DNA from: Ascaphus truei
Lineage: Eukaryota; Chordata; Amphibia; Anura; Ascaphidae
Assembly: GCA_036426205.1 (NCBI GenBank)
Contig: CM071570.1
Coordinates: forward strand, 76,435,691 to 76,499,690
DNA: 64,000 bases
Direction: 5' to 3'
This document shows, in pieces, positions 11,751 to 24,310 of this stretch (position 1 is its first letter; every line of letters starts with the position of its first letter). The notes beneath the pieces were generated by a model. That model had not been told where the DNA came from and made no database searches. It saw only the letters and a list, made by a program, of their open reading frames with translations. The translations under genes were made by a program, and so were the position numbers.

Positions 11751-12549
11751 GCATGAGGATCGTGTACGAATGAATCCTCCAGTAGCTAATGTTCAGTCTA
11801 GTTTTATTCATTCTGTATTAAAGCCAGCATCCACATTTATCTAAACACTAAAGGAAAGAACCTAGAGGTTTTTTCTCAGCTCATTCGTAAAGATTTTGAA
11901 GAGCTATCTTCTAGAGTGTCTAAATATAAATATCATTTGACTAAACCAGAGAGACGCTCTCAAAGAACTTACACACGACACAAACATAATAATATAACAA
12001 GCTGATAAAGGGGGGGGTCGTTATTACGAACAGGAGTGACTATATCCAAGAGTCAGAAAGAATCTTGGGGGATCAAGATAACTATAAAATATTGTAGATG
12101 TGATTAATAAAGCTCGTGACTTGATGAAAGCTAATAAGAAGAAAGTCAGGTCTGAGGAGATTAACTTTAATGTTGCATTTCTCACTAACTACAATAGACA
12201 AGCCGATAAAATTAAGAACATTATAAAAAGGCATTGGCACATCATAAGAAATGATCAAATTCTGGGAGAAGTGTCCCGGCAAATCTTAATCTTATTTTTA
12301 AGAGCGCTAATATCTTGAAAAATAAACTTACTCCAAGCGCACTGCCTAGAATAAAAAAAGAAACAAATAACTGGTTACCGCAGATCAAAGGTTTCTATGG
12401 TTGTACTACATGCAAAACATGTCGTTTTAGAGCTACAGATAAGTTTGCCTTTGTTTCCAACGTTACCAAAGAGCGATTTGAGATTACAAAACATATTACC
12501 TGTGAAACAGATTATGTTATTTATCTCCGGGAATGCCCCTGTGGGTTAA

Positions 12550-12960
12550 AACTGCCAAATCCGTTTTGTGGAATTTCCCAAGCTTTCCATTCAAAATCCG
12601 TCAACAGATTGTTTCATTTTTAATCCGTGCGGATGAATCTAAAACTGCCATTGGGATACAATCTGATGGTGAATTGTTACAATCAAATCCGTGGATTCTG
12701 TAATCCATTGAAGGATTTTACCAATCCAATCCGTGGATTTAGCAAGTCACTGGTGAATCCACGTGTGGACTGCAGAATCCGTGGATCGGCTTCTTAAAGT
12801 CCACCAATGGCTTTCTAAATCCATGGAATGGATTGGTAAATTCCTCCAACGGATTGCAGAGTCCGCAGATTGGATAGTTGGTGATAAAAAAAAATCTGGA
12901 AAATAATTTAACTGATTCACGTTAATACGTGGACTAAAGAATCCGGCCGATCCATGGCAA
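12550..12960. repeat. Cluster of ATCCGTGGAT-type palindromic motifs
   Basis: About ten occurrences of variants of aatccgtggatt (for example 12,686-12,698, 12,729-12,741, 12,775-12,787; variants aatccatgga, ggattgcagagtccgcagatt, gaatccggccgatcc) with irregular 20-60 bp spacing on both strands. No coding potential. It starts directly where the PLE coding sequence ends. Confidence 0.6.
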
Positions 12961-13410
12961 AACAAAATCCACAAAAACATTCACCCATCTCTACCTGGGA
13001 AGGCGAACAAGTAGTGAAGGTTAAACAGCAGCTTAGAAAGTTAGTCTTTAGATGTGAAAAATTTGTCAGAGCATTTAGAAAGCAAAGTTTACACAGTTGC
13101 AGGTTTGACAAGTCCAATTCTTGTATTCTTGCCCTCCAATTCAACTCAATTTGAACTCTACAGACACTTCATATGTGGTAGTAGAGATGGTAGTAGAGAT
13201 ATATAGCCTCTGCTACAAATGTGCGTATACTGTGAACAATACAGCGTTGGTCTGCTCCACCTATCGCATGTTGCGATGGGGAATGGTAAACGGTGTCCCT
13301 GGTCTGCCTGGCAACACCTGACAGGAAATATGGGATTGGATAGCAGGAAGACCTAATAGAAAGTTGGAGCAGGCTGTCAGTTTGAAACACAGAAAAATTC
13401 CAACTGCCAT

Positions 13411-13455
13411 TCTGGGAGAGGGAGAGAGGGAGAGAGGGAGAGAGGGAGAGAGAGA
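13411..13455 (+). repeat. (GGGAGAGA)n microsatellite
   Basis: Five or so tandem gggagaga units within a purine run. Confidence 0.85.
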
Positions 13456-14199
13456 CTGACACTCACAGAGGTAAAAGAGGAGGTGTAGGAGATGTGTGCA
13501 GAGGTTTTTTAAACAGACATTTTTAAAGAGAAAATGGGCTTTTATTAGCTGGGGCGTTTAAAAAAAACACAGTTTATAGTTTAGCAAAACAGGGTTAAAG
13601 GAAAACAAACAAAACATAGCTAACTCGCATACTGAGCATGGACTAGACCACACCATACACCTCATCCATGGGTTGGGGGGCTAGGCCCCTTACCAACAAC
13701 AGCCAGATAAACAGTTTACAGGTAGAGGTCAGTTACCTTCGGACCCTGGCTTCCTCCAGTTTGGCTAGGAGGGAGAAAAAAAGTTCAGGTGCAGGTTTTT
13801 CTCCACAGCAGTCCACTAACTTCCTGGGCCAGTGAGAAATACTCCCTACGCGATCTCTTCAGCAGTTCAGGGCGTTTCCCTGGACTAGCGATCTCTCTGC
13901 AGTGAATGCTGCAGGCTTTTTGAAGGCCTTTAATTAAGTAGGTGAGCAAGCAATTAGGGCAGCCCTCTGGCTTTAACCTGCTCAGTGCTGTCTTAGGCCC
14001 CATGAATGGGTCATATTATGTGACAGGGGATTCACTCTGTTACTCTCCTCCCCTGCTTCTGGGTAACTAGGGCTTGCCATGGCAGAATGCCTGTCACTCC
14101 ACTCTAGAGCTCTAGGTTGAGGAAGAATGACTGGAGGGAGAGAGACCACATATTTAGTCTGGGTTTTTTCCCATGACAAAGTCTACTCTTCAAGAATTC

Positions 14200-14960
14200 C
14201 TCACTCCTACCAGCAATCTTACTTTTTGCCTTTGGGGCCGTACTCAGGAGATGAAGAACAGACGCTTGCTACCTAACCCTCAATTTGTGACCCGACGTGG
14301 TCTCAATTGAAGAAACCATTGCCTGCAAAGTTCTTGTAGCCTGTGCAAGCAACCAGTGTCTCTTCGAGAAGACGCTCAAATTCAGCATGATTTAATCGCT
14401 CCTGGACGACTTTTTCAAAGCACCACTTTCCACTATGTGCTTAGCTTCCTCAACCCTGAAGAGGACTTCTCGCTCAAGCTCATTTTTCCATTTTGACAAC
14501 GAGTTTTCATGCATTGTGCATTGTTTTCTTCTCTGTCACTAGGGTGACCTCCTGCGTCTGGCTTAGCATTGATCTCGGGCAGCTCAACTCTGATTGACTT
14601 CTGTGACATCTCTCTTCGGCAGTTGGCAGCCATAGTCTTGGGCTTCTTTCTCGATACATTAATTTATCCAGCCTGTCTGCTTCTTCAATGTGTTGGTTGT
14701 CCTAAGTGATGTCTGGTGGGGTAGTTCTACTAAAGTAGCACTGTCTTGAAGTTCCTTCAGTACCAGGGGCTCCCAGCCTACAGCTTGCTTATCCATCACA
14801 GGCTTATCCGCAAAAAGCACAACCCTTTTATCAGTAGAGATGTCATTTGCATCTTGTTCAGGATCCTTAATTTCCACTACATCAATCATTCTGCAGTTCT
14901 CCTCACATGTAATTGTTACCCCTGGCCTCTTTTTTTTTGCAATAGGCAAACCTGTTGTCT
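14200..14960 (-). pseudogene. Unidentified decayed protein-coding sequence
   Basis: Minus-strand sequence that reads coherently as polar protein in changing frames. From 14,949: KKRPGVTITCEENCRMIDVV, then KDPEQDANDISTDKRVVLFA; after a frame change near 14,690: RLDKLMYRERSPRLWLPTAE; further down: KVVQERLNHAEFERLLEETL. No poly(A) tract or introns were recognised and I do not recognise the family. Could be a retrocopy of a cellular gene or an unknown element protein. Frameshifts and stops mean it is not functional as it stands. Confidence 0.35.
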
Positions 14961-17269
14961 TGTGCCTTTACCCTAACAAAGATGAGTAGACAACTAGCGT
15001 TGCATCTTTAGGGGTGTGATCAGAGATACAGGTCTGTCTCAATCTAGCCAAAGACTGAATCCATAGCAATTGTAGATGTGTGCAGCAGTATAAATCAGTA
15101 GGCTACTTTTCAAAAATAATATAGGCTTTATTTCGCCCAAAAGCTTTAACAACAAAAATAGACGCTTTTCCTAGCAAAAAATGCAACAAAAAGAATAGTA
15201 TTCAAAGCAGACTAAATGCTATATCTGTAGACGTCTGTGCAGGTACCTGTTCTCCCTATGTATTAAGTACACACATGCGGTCTGCATGCCCTGGTGCCTC
15301 CATTTAGCAAGGACACATACATGTGGTCTATACGCAGATCAGGTGATAGAGACAGACACTTCCCTGCCTATTAAACCATTGGTACACTCAGGAGGGCTTG
15401 TTATTAGCCCTGCCTTCCTCCAGACTGGGATTAACTACTACCTGACCGACACCCAACAGCTCTAGTTGTTGGTAACAGGCTTGCCACAGGTAACAGCAGT
15501 ATATAGGTACAATTCTGCAGACATTTAACAGAAGTGGTAAAGACCAGTCCCACTTAATGCAATGAATCAGACCTGTCATAAATGAGAATTAACTCTTCCA
15601 TGGCGCTATTCTATTGTATACTATAAGTACTTTATGTAAGTGCTCACTGCGCATGTGCACCGAGCTGGTAGCTGCTGTGCATGCGTGGGACAATATTGGC
15701 TTCTGCCTCCTCTTCTGCGCATGCGCTACCTTCAACCTCCGTGCGGCCTGGAATGCTGAGGTGGGTGCTGATGCTGGCCCGAGGACCCTTCTGCGCCGAA
15801 GCCTGTGACCATTTCTGCATTATGACGTCACTTCCGTCACACGTTTTTGTTACAACGAATGATATTTTCCCCATCAAAACACTTTAGGTGCCAGCAAAAA
15901 AGTTTCACTTCAAAAAAGAGGATGCTTCTATAGTTGGGCCAAATCAGGTTCAATTAATGAATTCAGTGCTCTAAAAGGAACTAATGTTGACAGGAGTGGT
16001 TAAGTTTAAAGATGCAATACCACACAGCTGGCCAGAAAGCAACCCTTTGTAAATAAAGATTAATAGTCTAATTGGCTTTCCTAAACCAATCGAACTGTGG
16101 TAATAGCAAAGATTTGGCTGATTTTATTTTTTGTTGAAATTAATTATTAGTTTAATTTTGTTAATAAAGATAAGAGGGGGAAGAGAGTGGGCTTTAGGTG
16201 TGCAAACACTTGCTGAACACACAGTGACATCCGACAAAAGGTGGTAACCAGAGAAAATCACACCGCTCCCAAATTGTATCTCACTATGGGCCACATGCAC
16301 TCTCACTCATATTTCAGGGTCTCTATTTCTCATATTTCAGGGTCTCCCTCTCTATTTCTCATATTTCAGTGTCTGGACGGAGGTAACGCCACCTTTAGGT
16401 AAGTTTTATACCAAAATTAACTCAAGCTAGTGCTAAATTAACCTAATGTTAACCCTATGCTGATGAGTTAAACGATGGACATTGTTTTGCATAGAATTAG
16501 CTTGGTGGGAATTCAGAGAAAATAATGCCTGTTACCTATTTAGGTAAATTGATGTTATTTGCCCCGATTTAACAGAGCTTAGTGCATCTGGATCTATGTT
16601 TACAAATGAACGGTAAAAAAATACTTGTAGGTCTCAGATGTGGGTAAAACAAATGCATCAAACCCCAAGATGAAGCCCCTTAGACATGTCAATGTCATTA
16701 AATTAATTTGGTCCTAGGAGGGATTGCCCATTTATTTGGGTAACTTAACACACTAGTAGAGCATTTTTTGCCTGCAAATTATAAAGTAGTATAGTATAGT
16801 ATTCTAACAGACAATTACTCATTTTTGTTAGTGCTCAATCCTCCTATACTACTATTTTGATTGAAAAACTTGTTCCAGTAATCAGCATTAAACAGAACAG
16901 CATTTATGTATCATTTTTAAATGAATGAACTGCCATTACATCTTTCTAAACTCTGACCTCATGAGCCATGGTGCGGGCTGTTTGTTGGCATCGCCCGATG
17001 TGTAGTGCAAAGACCATGGGCAAACCCCTCTTGAGCAAGTAATATGGCTTGTAAAACTTGAAATCTCTAAAATGTTTATAAGTAACAGGGCCGCTGATGG
17101 GGGTGGGGAGGCAGCCAGGACAAATAATGTTCCAGGCCAGGCTGCCCTGGGGGGACCTGGCTGTTGCTGGACAGGAAGTTGGACTTAACTTCCTGGAATT
17201 CCTGCAACTGGGCGGACTTGTCTCTCCCTTCAGTTCCTAGGCGGGTCCGCCTTTGCAGGTTTGCACACA

Positions 17270-17588
17270 TGGTCCTGTGCCCTCCTATATTCTAGCACTT
17301 CCTTGGCCTCCTTCCCCAAAGGCCCTATACCTACTCCTCTCCCCCACCCAGGCCAATACCTACTCTCTTCCCCCACAGTCCCATACCTACTGTCCCCGCC
17401 AGGCCCATACTTACTGCTCTCCCCCAGTACCATAATTACTTGTCCCCCTCCAGGCCTATACCTACTCTCCCTCCCCCCAGTCCCATACCTGCACCCCCCA
17501 GGCCCATGCTATCCCTCCATTATCTCCTTCCCCCCATATCTCTTTCTCTCCCTCCATAGCTCCTTGCTCTCCCCCCCATTACCTCCTT
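17270..17588 (+). repeat. C/T-rich degenerate repeat
   Basis: Repeated phrases of the type cccatacctactctcccccag with variable spacing of 20-35 bp. The LINE fragment on the minus strand stops exactly at its right edge, where reverse transcriptase should begin. Confidence 0.6.
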
Positions 17589-19190
17589 CTATCCCCCAAT
17601 ATGAAGCGGTGTAGGATGGGAGGAGGAAATAGAGGGGATGTCCTGACGTATGAATTCCACCTTTTCCATAAAATAGTCAGCAAAGTACTGAGGTGAGATG
17701 GAGGAAGAACAACAGGCAGCTGAGGGTGGTTTGCGTAGACAGTAAAAGATAGAGAAGAGTTGGCGTGGGTTAGACTTGTGCGTGTTGATTAGTTGAGAAA
17801 AGTAAGTTTGTTTAGCCTGAGAGACGGCAGGATTGAAACAAGATAGCATATATTTCTTGTGAAGCAAGTCTGTGAAGTGTGAGATTTCCTCCAGAGGAAC
17901 GAGTGCAGGAACGCAGCATGCGTGTGTGGGAATTTAACCAGTGTCTGGGGTTAGAAGGGTGAGGATGGCAGAGAGAAAGCGGGACATGTAGATCAAGAGT
18001 TAAGATAAGGCAGAGTTGTAGTTCCACACCAGGTTGTCAGGGTCTGGAGCAGAACTGAGGAGAGGGAGGAGCTTAAAGTGGAATCAATGGCTGGTAGGTT
18101 AATAGAGAGTACAGTAGGTTTCTGCAGAACCGAGGGGTAGATGGAGATGGAGAGGGGCTAAAGTGAGAGAAAATGAGATGAGGTGATGGTCAGAGAGAGG
18201 AAAGGTGGAAACGGAGAAATCAGAGAGAGAAATGTTTTTTAGTGAAAACCAGGTTTAGGTAGTGGCCATCCTTGTGGGTGCTGGCTGCAGTCCACTGTTG
18301 AAGGCCAAAAAAAGAGGAGAGAGAAAGCGGGAAGCCCAAGGGAAAGCGGGGCCATCAATATGTCAGTTGAAGTCCCCAAGGAGAAGAACACTGGAGTCTG
18401 AGGAGAGAAAGAGAGCCTGGATTCAAAGTGAGAAAGACAGAAGGGGGATGAGTAGAGGTAGGTGGGCGATAGATGACTGCCACATGGACAGGAGAGATCT
18501 GGACAGTGTGAGCCTCAAAAGGAGGGAAAAGCAAGAGAGGGAGGAATAGGAAGGTTTCAGTACGGCAGAGAGAGGACAGGAGGAGCCCCATGCCTCCACC
18601 CCTGCCATCAGGGCGTGGAGTGTGGGAGAAAGAAAGGCCACCATAAGAGAGGGCAGCTTCCAGGGCAGAGTCAGACTGAGTGAGACAGTTCTCAGTTATA
18701 GCAAATAAGAGCAGAGAGTGAGAGAGAAATAAGTCATGCAGAGAGGAACTTGTTAGAAAGGGAACGAGCATTCCAAAGGGCACAGGAGAAAGGGAGCGAG
18801 GAGGGAGGGTGGCAGGGGATGGGTATGAGGTCAGAGCGGTTGACACCAGAAGGAGTAGAAGTTTCATTTGGTAGGCAAGGACGAGAGCATGTAGAAATAA
18901 GGCAGCGATCAGGATTGCGAGAGATATCCCCAAAAGCAAGAAGCATGGATAGAAAGAGAATGTGCAAGGTGTGTTTTAGTGCAGGTGGTATAGCTGTGTA
19001 GTGACAGAGGGCACAGGTAAGAAAGTAGTTCATGTGAACTGAGAAGTGGTGAAGAAAGGAGATTGAGATATATGAATAGAGTTGGAGACATGAGCTTGGT
19101 AGAAAGAAGTGCATAATTTGAAAAGAAGTGAGGCCATAGCAAATATAAATAGTATGGCGGAATCACAGCAATAGTATAGTGCTGAGATGT
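17589..19190 (-). mobile_element. L2/CR1-type LINE, endonuclease part only
   Basis: Minus strand from about 19,190. The start region has SMLLAFGDISRNPDRCLIST, then the APE-type endonuclease: CALWNARSLSNKF, AITENCLTQSDSALEAALS, SHTPRPDGRGGGMGLLLSS, AVIYRPP, and a decayed region with ..THKDGHYLNLVFTK. After the nuclease come connector segments (SQAKQTYFSQLINTHKSNPR, LRKPPSAACCSSSISPQYFADYF). It ends at 17,589 before the RT domain. Several frameshifts. Same family as the copy at 4.0 kb. Loss of the 3' rather than the 5' end is atypical for a LINE. Confidence 0.85.
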
Positions 19191-20825
19191 GCAGTCTGGG
19201 ATAGATAAGATCCTCCTTTGCAGCGTAAATCTAATTCAGGAATCAGGGCCAGTAGGTTTTGTCCATTTGTTCACTACTTTTGAACTCCTTTTTAAACTCC
19301 AGCACTGCATGCTACTTAAAATGGGCTACTCTAAATATGGCCGGATTTAAAATCAGGCTGCAAGACAGCATAAGGCTGCTGTGCTTTTAGTTATATAGCT
19401 CTAAAATGTCACCTGACTGAATCAAGTTCAGCCAAGCCACGTTTAATTAGCACATGTGAGGCACATTAAACAGATGGTTTTTCTAAACATGGTGTTGTCC
19501 TGGCCAAGTGTAAAAGCTGAATTTAATTAAGAGACACATTAAGGGGTGAATTGGAGACAGGATACAAATATGGGTTTTACCTAGGACTGTTACAATATAT
19601 ATTATACACAGCATATATATTAAGAAAACGTAGGTAGTATCATCAAAACTATCAATTATAGTATATCATTCTGCAATGTTCACAAGCTTTTTTTTCCCTA
19701 TAGCTAGAAGGATGGAAAGAGTGCCAGTGCGTATATTATAATGTAATTAAAATAGCAAGTTTACATATCAAGAATATTTGTGAAAACAGAGGTCAGTTTA
19801 ATAACTGCTTCAAAACAATGACTTGACATGTGTGACAAAATAGGCAGCAAGGTTTCCTAAAAATCCTAGGAAGTGCTACCCTGTTGCTTATTCTCACCAG
19901 GGTAACCATGTGGTTAATGTTGGGCACCAAGGTTTTGTCCATGTATTTTATTATGTTATACTTCAACTATTTAAAACAGTGCTGTACAGCTCTGTTCAAG
20001 AGGTTATAGACCTGCGGGGGTTAACACTCTTGCAAAATGAGAGGTAATTAAATCCATTTGGCATTGTACCGTATGCCTGGGGAAGGGGGCAGCCCTTGTA
20101 TGAGCATATAACTATGTGGTTCAGTTGGGTTTTGTTTACCTGGACCCTGTGATTGGATTATGCCCATTGTTGCGAAACCAGGGAGAGGTTGACCACCTGC
20201 TAAGAGTATTTGCCTTTCAAAACTAGAGCATTGTCCGAAGAGCCAACTGGTTCTCCGCTCATCCGGGATTAACAACACCAGGCATGGTGGAAGTGTGTGC
20301 TTACAGGGCTTTGTGTGAGATCCCCTGTATAGAGACTGAGGCATCAGGCGGAGCTGTGGTCTGGAGCTGTTTCGAGTGCTGGATCGTTGGGGTGCAACCC
20401 CTCATCACATGGAGGAACCAGCAAATCCTCATCACTTGGAGGAACCATGCCTGGAGAGCCAAGCTGCGGCGGCCTCCAGGGGTACGTTTGGGACATCTAG
20501 TAGAGCGGGTGACGGTCTTTGTTTTATTACACCACAAAGAAAAGAAAACAAAAAGAAATACACAGCAGTATCAAGATAAAATGATTTAATGAAGGTCGAA
20601 ATATTTATTAAAATCTTTACATACAAACGTGCTTCTCTCCTCTGTACCATGTATATTTGTCAGGTAGGATTTTATTTTAACATTTTGACCAAGCTACTGT
20701 AATGTGTAAAGCACATGGGCCTTCTGAATAAAGGCCTAATTGTGACTATTTTACTGTAGTTCTGACAGCTTTGGGTCGGCTGCTAAAATTAAGATGCTTA
20801 TTGCAAATGCACAGTGCTGATTTTA

Positions 20826-21740
20826 GCACAGTGTGATTGCCGATTTTGATTATAAACCCTGGTACTGATACAATTTAATTCATATATACTGCCTATTTGG
20901 GTTTTATTGTGGCTATTAGAGTTCCAATAAATGCCTAATTGCATCACAATGTGATTGATCTTATGCAGTGCAATATTACTGAAATAGTGTCATTAATGTA
21001 TGGTACCTGTTGGGCTATATTGTAATTTCAACAATCAATCTCTGCCTAGTTGTGTCATTATGTAATATAGTTTTAAGTATGATTTAAAGAATCCATCTTT
21101 GTGTTTAATTATAACACTACAATGATTAGTTCAAACTTAGCTCAATGCTTGATAAAGCTCCAGGCAGGAGCGAAACGTGCATCAGACAGGCTGCGGGTGG
21201 GCCAGTATAGCATGGGTAATTGGACGCAGAGCAACACATGATTTTGCAGCAAGAGCGGAAAAAGCTCTGCTTTAGAACAGGACAGTGGTCGGCACTCTCT
21301 CTCTCTAGTGTACAGGCAGCACTTTATGGGATCTCTAAGGTATTTAGTGTCTTATACTCAGGGATAGCACTAAATCCTAGCACTGTTAAATCCTAACAGA
21401 CTATTCTGCATTGAGCCGAGTTTAACCTAATCATTGTAGCCTCATAATTCAGCCCAAAGGGGACAAATGGATTATTTAAAACCTACCTAAAACTAAATTA
21501 CACAGTGACACAAAAAGGCAGTCTGATTGCTGAAATTACAACAATATAGCCCATTAGGCAACATACATTAATTACACTATTCCAGTAATAGTGCACTGCA
21601 TAAGATCAATAACATTGTGATACAATTAGGCAATCATTGGAAATTTAATTACAATAATACAACCCAAATAGGAGGTATATATAAATTAAGTTGAATCAGT
21701 ACCAGGATTTGTACTTAAAGTGAGCAATCACACTGTGATA
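20826..21740. repeat. Foldback repeat with approximately 300-bp inverted arms
   Basis: Left arm 20,826-21,129 and right arm 21,426-21,740 are diverged reverse complements: agcacagtgtgattgc vs gcaatcacactgtg; atcttatgcagtgca vs tgcactgcataagat; aatgattag vs ctaatcatt. Each arm seems to hold degenerate sub-repeats with tgcctaattg / gcctatttgggtt phrases. The loop carries a hammerhead-like motif. No coding capacity. Confidence 0.7.
21146..21190 (+). ncRNA. Hammerhead-like motif in foldback loop
   Basis: Reads gcttgataa, then agctccaggcaggagc (a perfect GCTCC/GGAGC stem II with short loop), then gaaacgtgcatc. The order core-stem II-GAAAC fits a hammerhead, but the first core block is TTGATAA rather than CTGANGA. 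Confidence 0.4.
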
Positions 21741-22566
21741 CAATCACTCAGCAATATCTGCAAGGCTAATCATTATCAAATCATTCAATATTTACCCACA
21801 TATACACTCCACTTTTAACGAGATACTATACATACTGTAGGTACAATATTGTCCATCTAATTTATATGTTATTTTCTAGAAATGTGCATGAGCATCTCTT
21901 TAAATTATATATAATTAAAGCTTATATTTAAATTAAATTAACCATTTCAACTTGTCACTTGAGTGTATTTTGACTTTGAAGCAGGTGCTTTTTTTCCTCA
22001 CACCCAAGTTGTTACCTTATATATTTACCTACTAAATTTGAACCTCCTCATATCCAATGGGGATTAAAGTGGCACATAAAGAATATCAACTGGGGATAGT
22101 GAACCTAGAGCAGTTTCTGCATGTTTTTTTATATTTTTGTTTATTGCAAAGCTGTAACATGGGGTGAAAAGTAAAGCATCATATCTGCTGTATACTTTAT
22201 TTCCAATTTTCAGCTCACAGCCAGTTTAAAACGTCTTTGTTAAAGGGCAGCAGAACTGACATATGATCCTTTAATGGTTTTAATATCTCTGGATTCGGTT
22301 ATCACCAGTTTATCCACGTATCAGCCCAACTCCCATCTTTGTGCTGTTGAATAAAGAGGAAAATGTAACTTATTAGGCCCAGGAAGGGTCTGAAACTTAA
22401 AGCACAGTGCAGCAAGCCTCTTCATAACTAAATGGGGTAACCTCTTCACTGCTGGAAGGTCCAGCAGGTTCCTCCAATGGCAATAGTGTTTGAGAAGACA
22501 AAGATGACCTAAACCTTCTCCGTGTCCTTTAGTTCCAGCTTAATACAGAGGAATGTTGTCAGCCCA

Positions 22567-22743
22567 TTATTTGCCGGGCTTATCCATCTTATATTTCTGA
22601 TGAGCCTCTAGTATTTCTGTGATGACGCTCGAATCCTCCAGTGTGGTTATATCACCCAGGTCTTCAGTTTGGTTAGTGACGATTTTCCTCAGCACCCGCC
22701 TCATGATTTTCCCAGAGCGTGTTTTAGGGAGGCGTTTTACCAC
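22567..22743 (-). CDS. ACSS1: ACSS1 last coding exon with stop
   Basis: 177 bp, 58 codons plus TAA, after acceptor ..cttag. Encodes [20 protein letters not shown] and a tail ([20 protein letters not shown].. ending KPGK). The RSGK lysine is the catalytic lysine of acetyl-CoA synthetases and the target of reversible acetylation (SIRT3 in mammals); it is intact. The roughly 7-kb intron to the previous exon holds the inverted PLE pair. A candidate polyadenylation signal (complement of tttatt) lies at 22197-22202. No other ACSS1 exon was recognised in the window. Confidence 0.92.
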   Translation of the reverse strand: MVKRLPKTRSGKIMRRVLRKIVTNQTEDLGDITTLEDSSVITEILEAHQKYKMDKPGK

Positions 22744-23450
22744 CTAAGATATAAAGACCATATCAAATACACTTGGTAAAAGAACTTATTCTTGATAACT
22801 GAAATTCAATATGATAATTACTTGTTTCATTTTATTATGCCATATTTTATATATATATATATATACACACATACTGATCGAGCCAGCTTTATTTTACCTA
22901 CTGATAATGCAGAATATTGGGTTATCAGAGAGTTTCCATAGGATTCAATAGTGATGAGGCAGAATATCACACAATATCCAACCATAACGCAAAAAACAAG
23001 AAAACAACAGGCGCACTCATGGTGTAGTATGTCAATAAAATTTATATAGGACTGGAAAGGAATAAAATTGTGCACTCACAAACGTGACAAGAACATAAGC
23101 ATGTATGAGTAAAACTCAATCGCCAGCGGGGACAGGATAGCAGGCTACCGTCTAGGGGCTCCACCGTGTGCTGCAGGTGTCAGTAGCTCCGTGGCCTCCG
23201 TGTACCGGACGCTTCCTCACTCCAATCTCGCGAGAGTCGTGACGTCAGCGGGAGCTCGTCCAACTCCAATACCGCGAGAATTGAGGCGTCAACGGGAACA
23301 TTCAAGTGACGGGAGAATATGGAGAGTCTCTCCACTGCTCTCTCTGCACCCGCTGGATACAATGCTTTGTATAAAGTCCGTAATAGGAAGCTGTTGAAAA
23401 TGCGCAATTGTACAAATAATGCAATTGTGCTGATAAAAGTGATCCGAAAC

Positions 23451-23495
23451 ACACCCTACGCGTTTCGTCCTTAAGACTTCATCAAGGGGTATGAA
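23451..23495 (-). ncRNA. Hammerhead-like motif, left PLE copy
   Basis: Minus strand reads taccccTTGATGA, agtcttaaggac (GTC/GAC stem), then GAAACGCGTAGGGTGTG. It differs from the canonical core only by T for C at the first position of CTGATGA. Identical layout to 28,231-28,275. Confidence 0.5.
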
Positions 23496-23681
23496 ACACA
23501 AATGGCTACAGACGTAATTATACATATAGTGACCAATCAAAAACTAGACATTACTAATTGCATAATTGATAACATTGGAGTAAATTAACTCCTTTCACTG
23601 CTGATAAGGAACAAATATATATGTAATGATTGTTGCTAATACAAACAATATATTCCATTAAATAGAAATCAGTCAATACAA

Positions 23682-23725
<44 letters not shown>

Positions 23726-24310
23726 TATACATACATACAAGTGAATATACATTAAAAAAACTTTTAAAAAAGGATTGAAATGCGCAAAAGGATATAATTG
23801 ATATTCTATATAAATGATGATGTATGTATACATGAAATATATGGAGAGATTGTTATGGTTAGATACAAAAAGAGATTCAGAGGGACAACCATTATCTAAA
23901 TGCAAAAATAAAATTAAAAATAAATAATTAATGAGAACTAATTTAGGAAAATTAATTAAAAAATAATTACAAAATAAAATAAAAATATATAACTACAATT
24001 ATAATTACAATTTAAATTTATACACCTAAATAGGGATGGAGGGATCACAGAGAGCAGAACACAGATGCAGAGACCAATGGTGACCAGTGGCAAAAGGCAT
24101 CACAATAATTGTTAATATAAATGATATCATAATAATAATAATAAGATATTGCTATAAATAATAATATATAATACTTAATAAATAATAAATAATAATAAAG
24201 GATAAAAATATTAGAAAATATATAAAGATAACCTCAATACCCACAATATCCTCAGTATCAAGAGGGAGATTCACAATAATTGTGTATATATATATATATA
24301 TATATATATA

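Larger units (their letters stand above)
10732..12625 (+). mobile_element. Penelope-like element, 5' part, right member of inverted pair
   Basis: Plus-strand relic. The basic N-terminus at 10,732 (MKDDNPKELKEERRAE..) is interrupted by a Harbinger-like MITE, then the frame at 11,308-11,667 contains IFNLSTKILTKAQEDLLSKG and ELCIDAQRFLRKLT, a typical PLE N-terminal block. At 11,990-12,090 ADKGGGVVITNRSDYIQES is the PLE block preceding RT. A large internal deletion removes RT, and 12,100-12,600 holds the post-RT linker (VSRQILILFLRAL; CTTCKTCRF zinc-finger-like; YVIYLRECPCGL, start of the GIY-YIG nuclease), where it ends. Frameshifts throughout. Confidence 0.78.

Noticed and set aside
20040..20560. 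Non-repetitive-looking block with several short frames, considered as an exon cluster or RNA gene
   Set aside because: No splice-consistent protein and no tRNA or snRNA box structure recognised.
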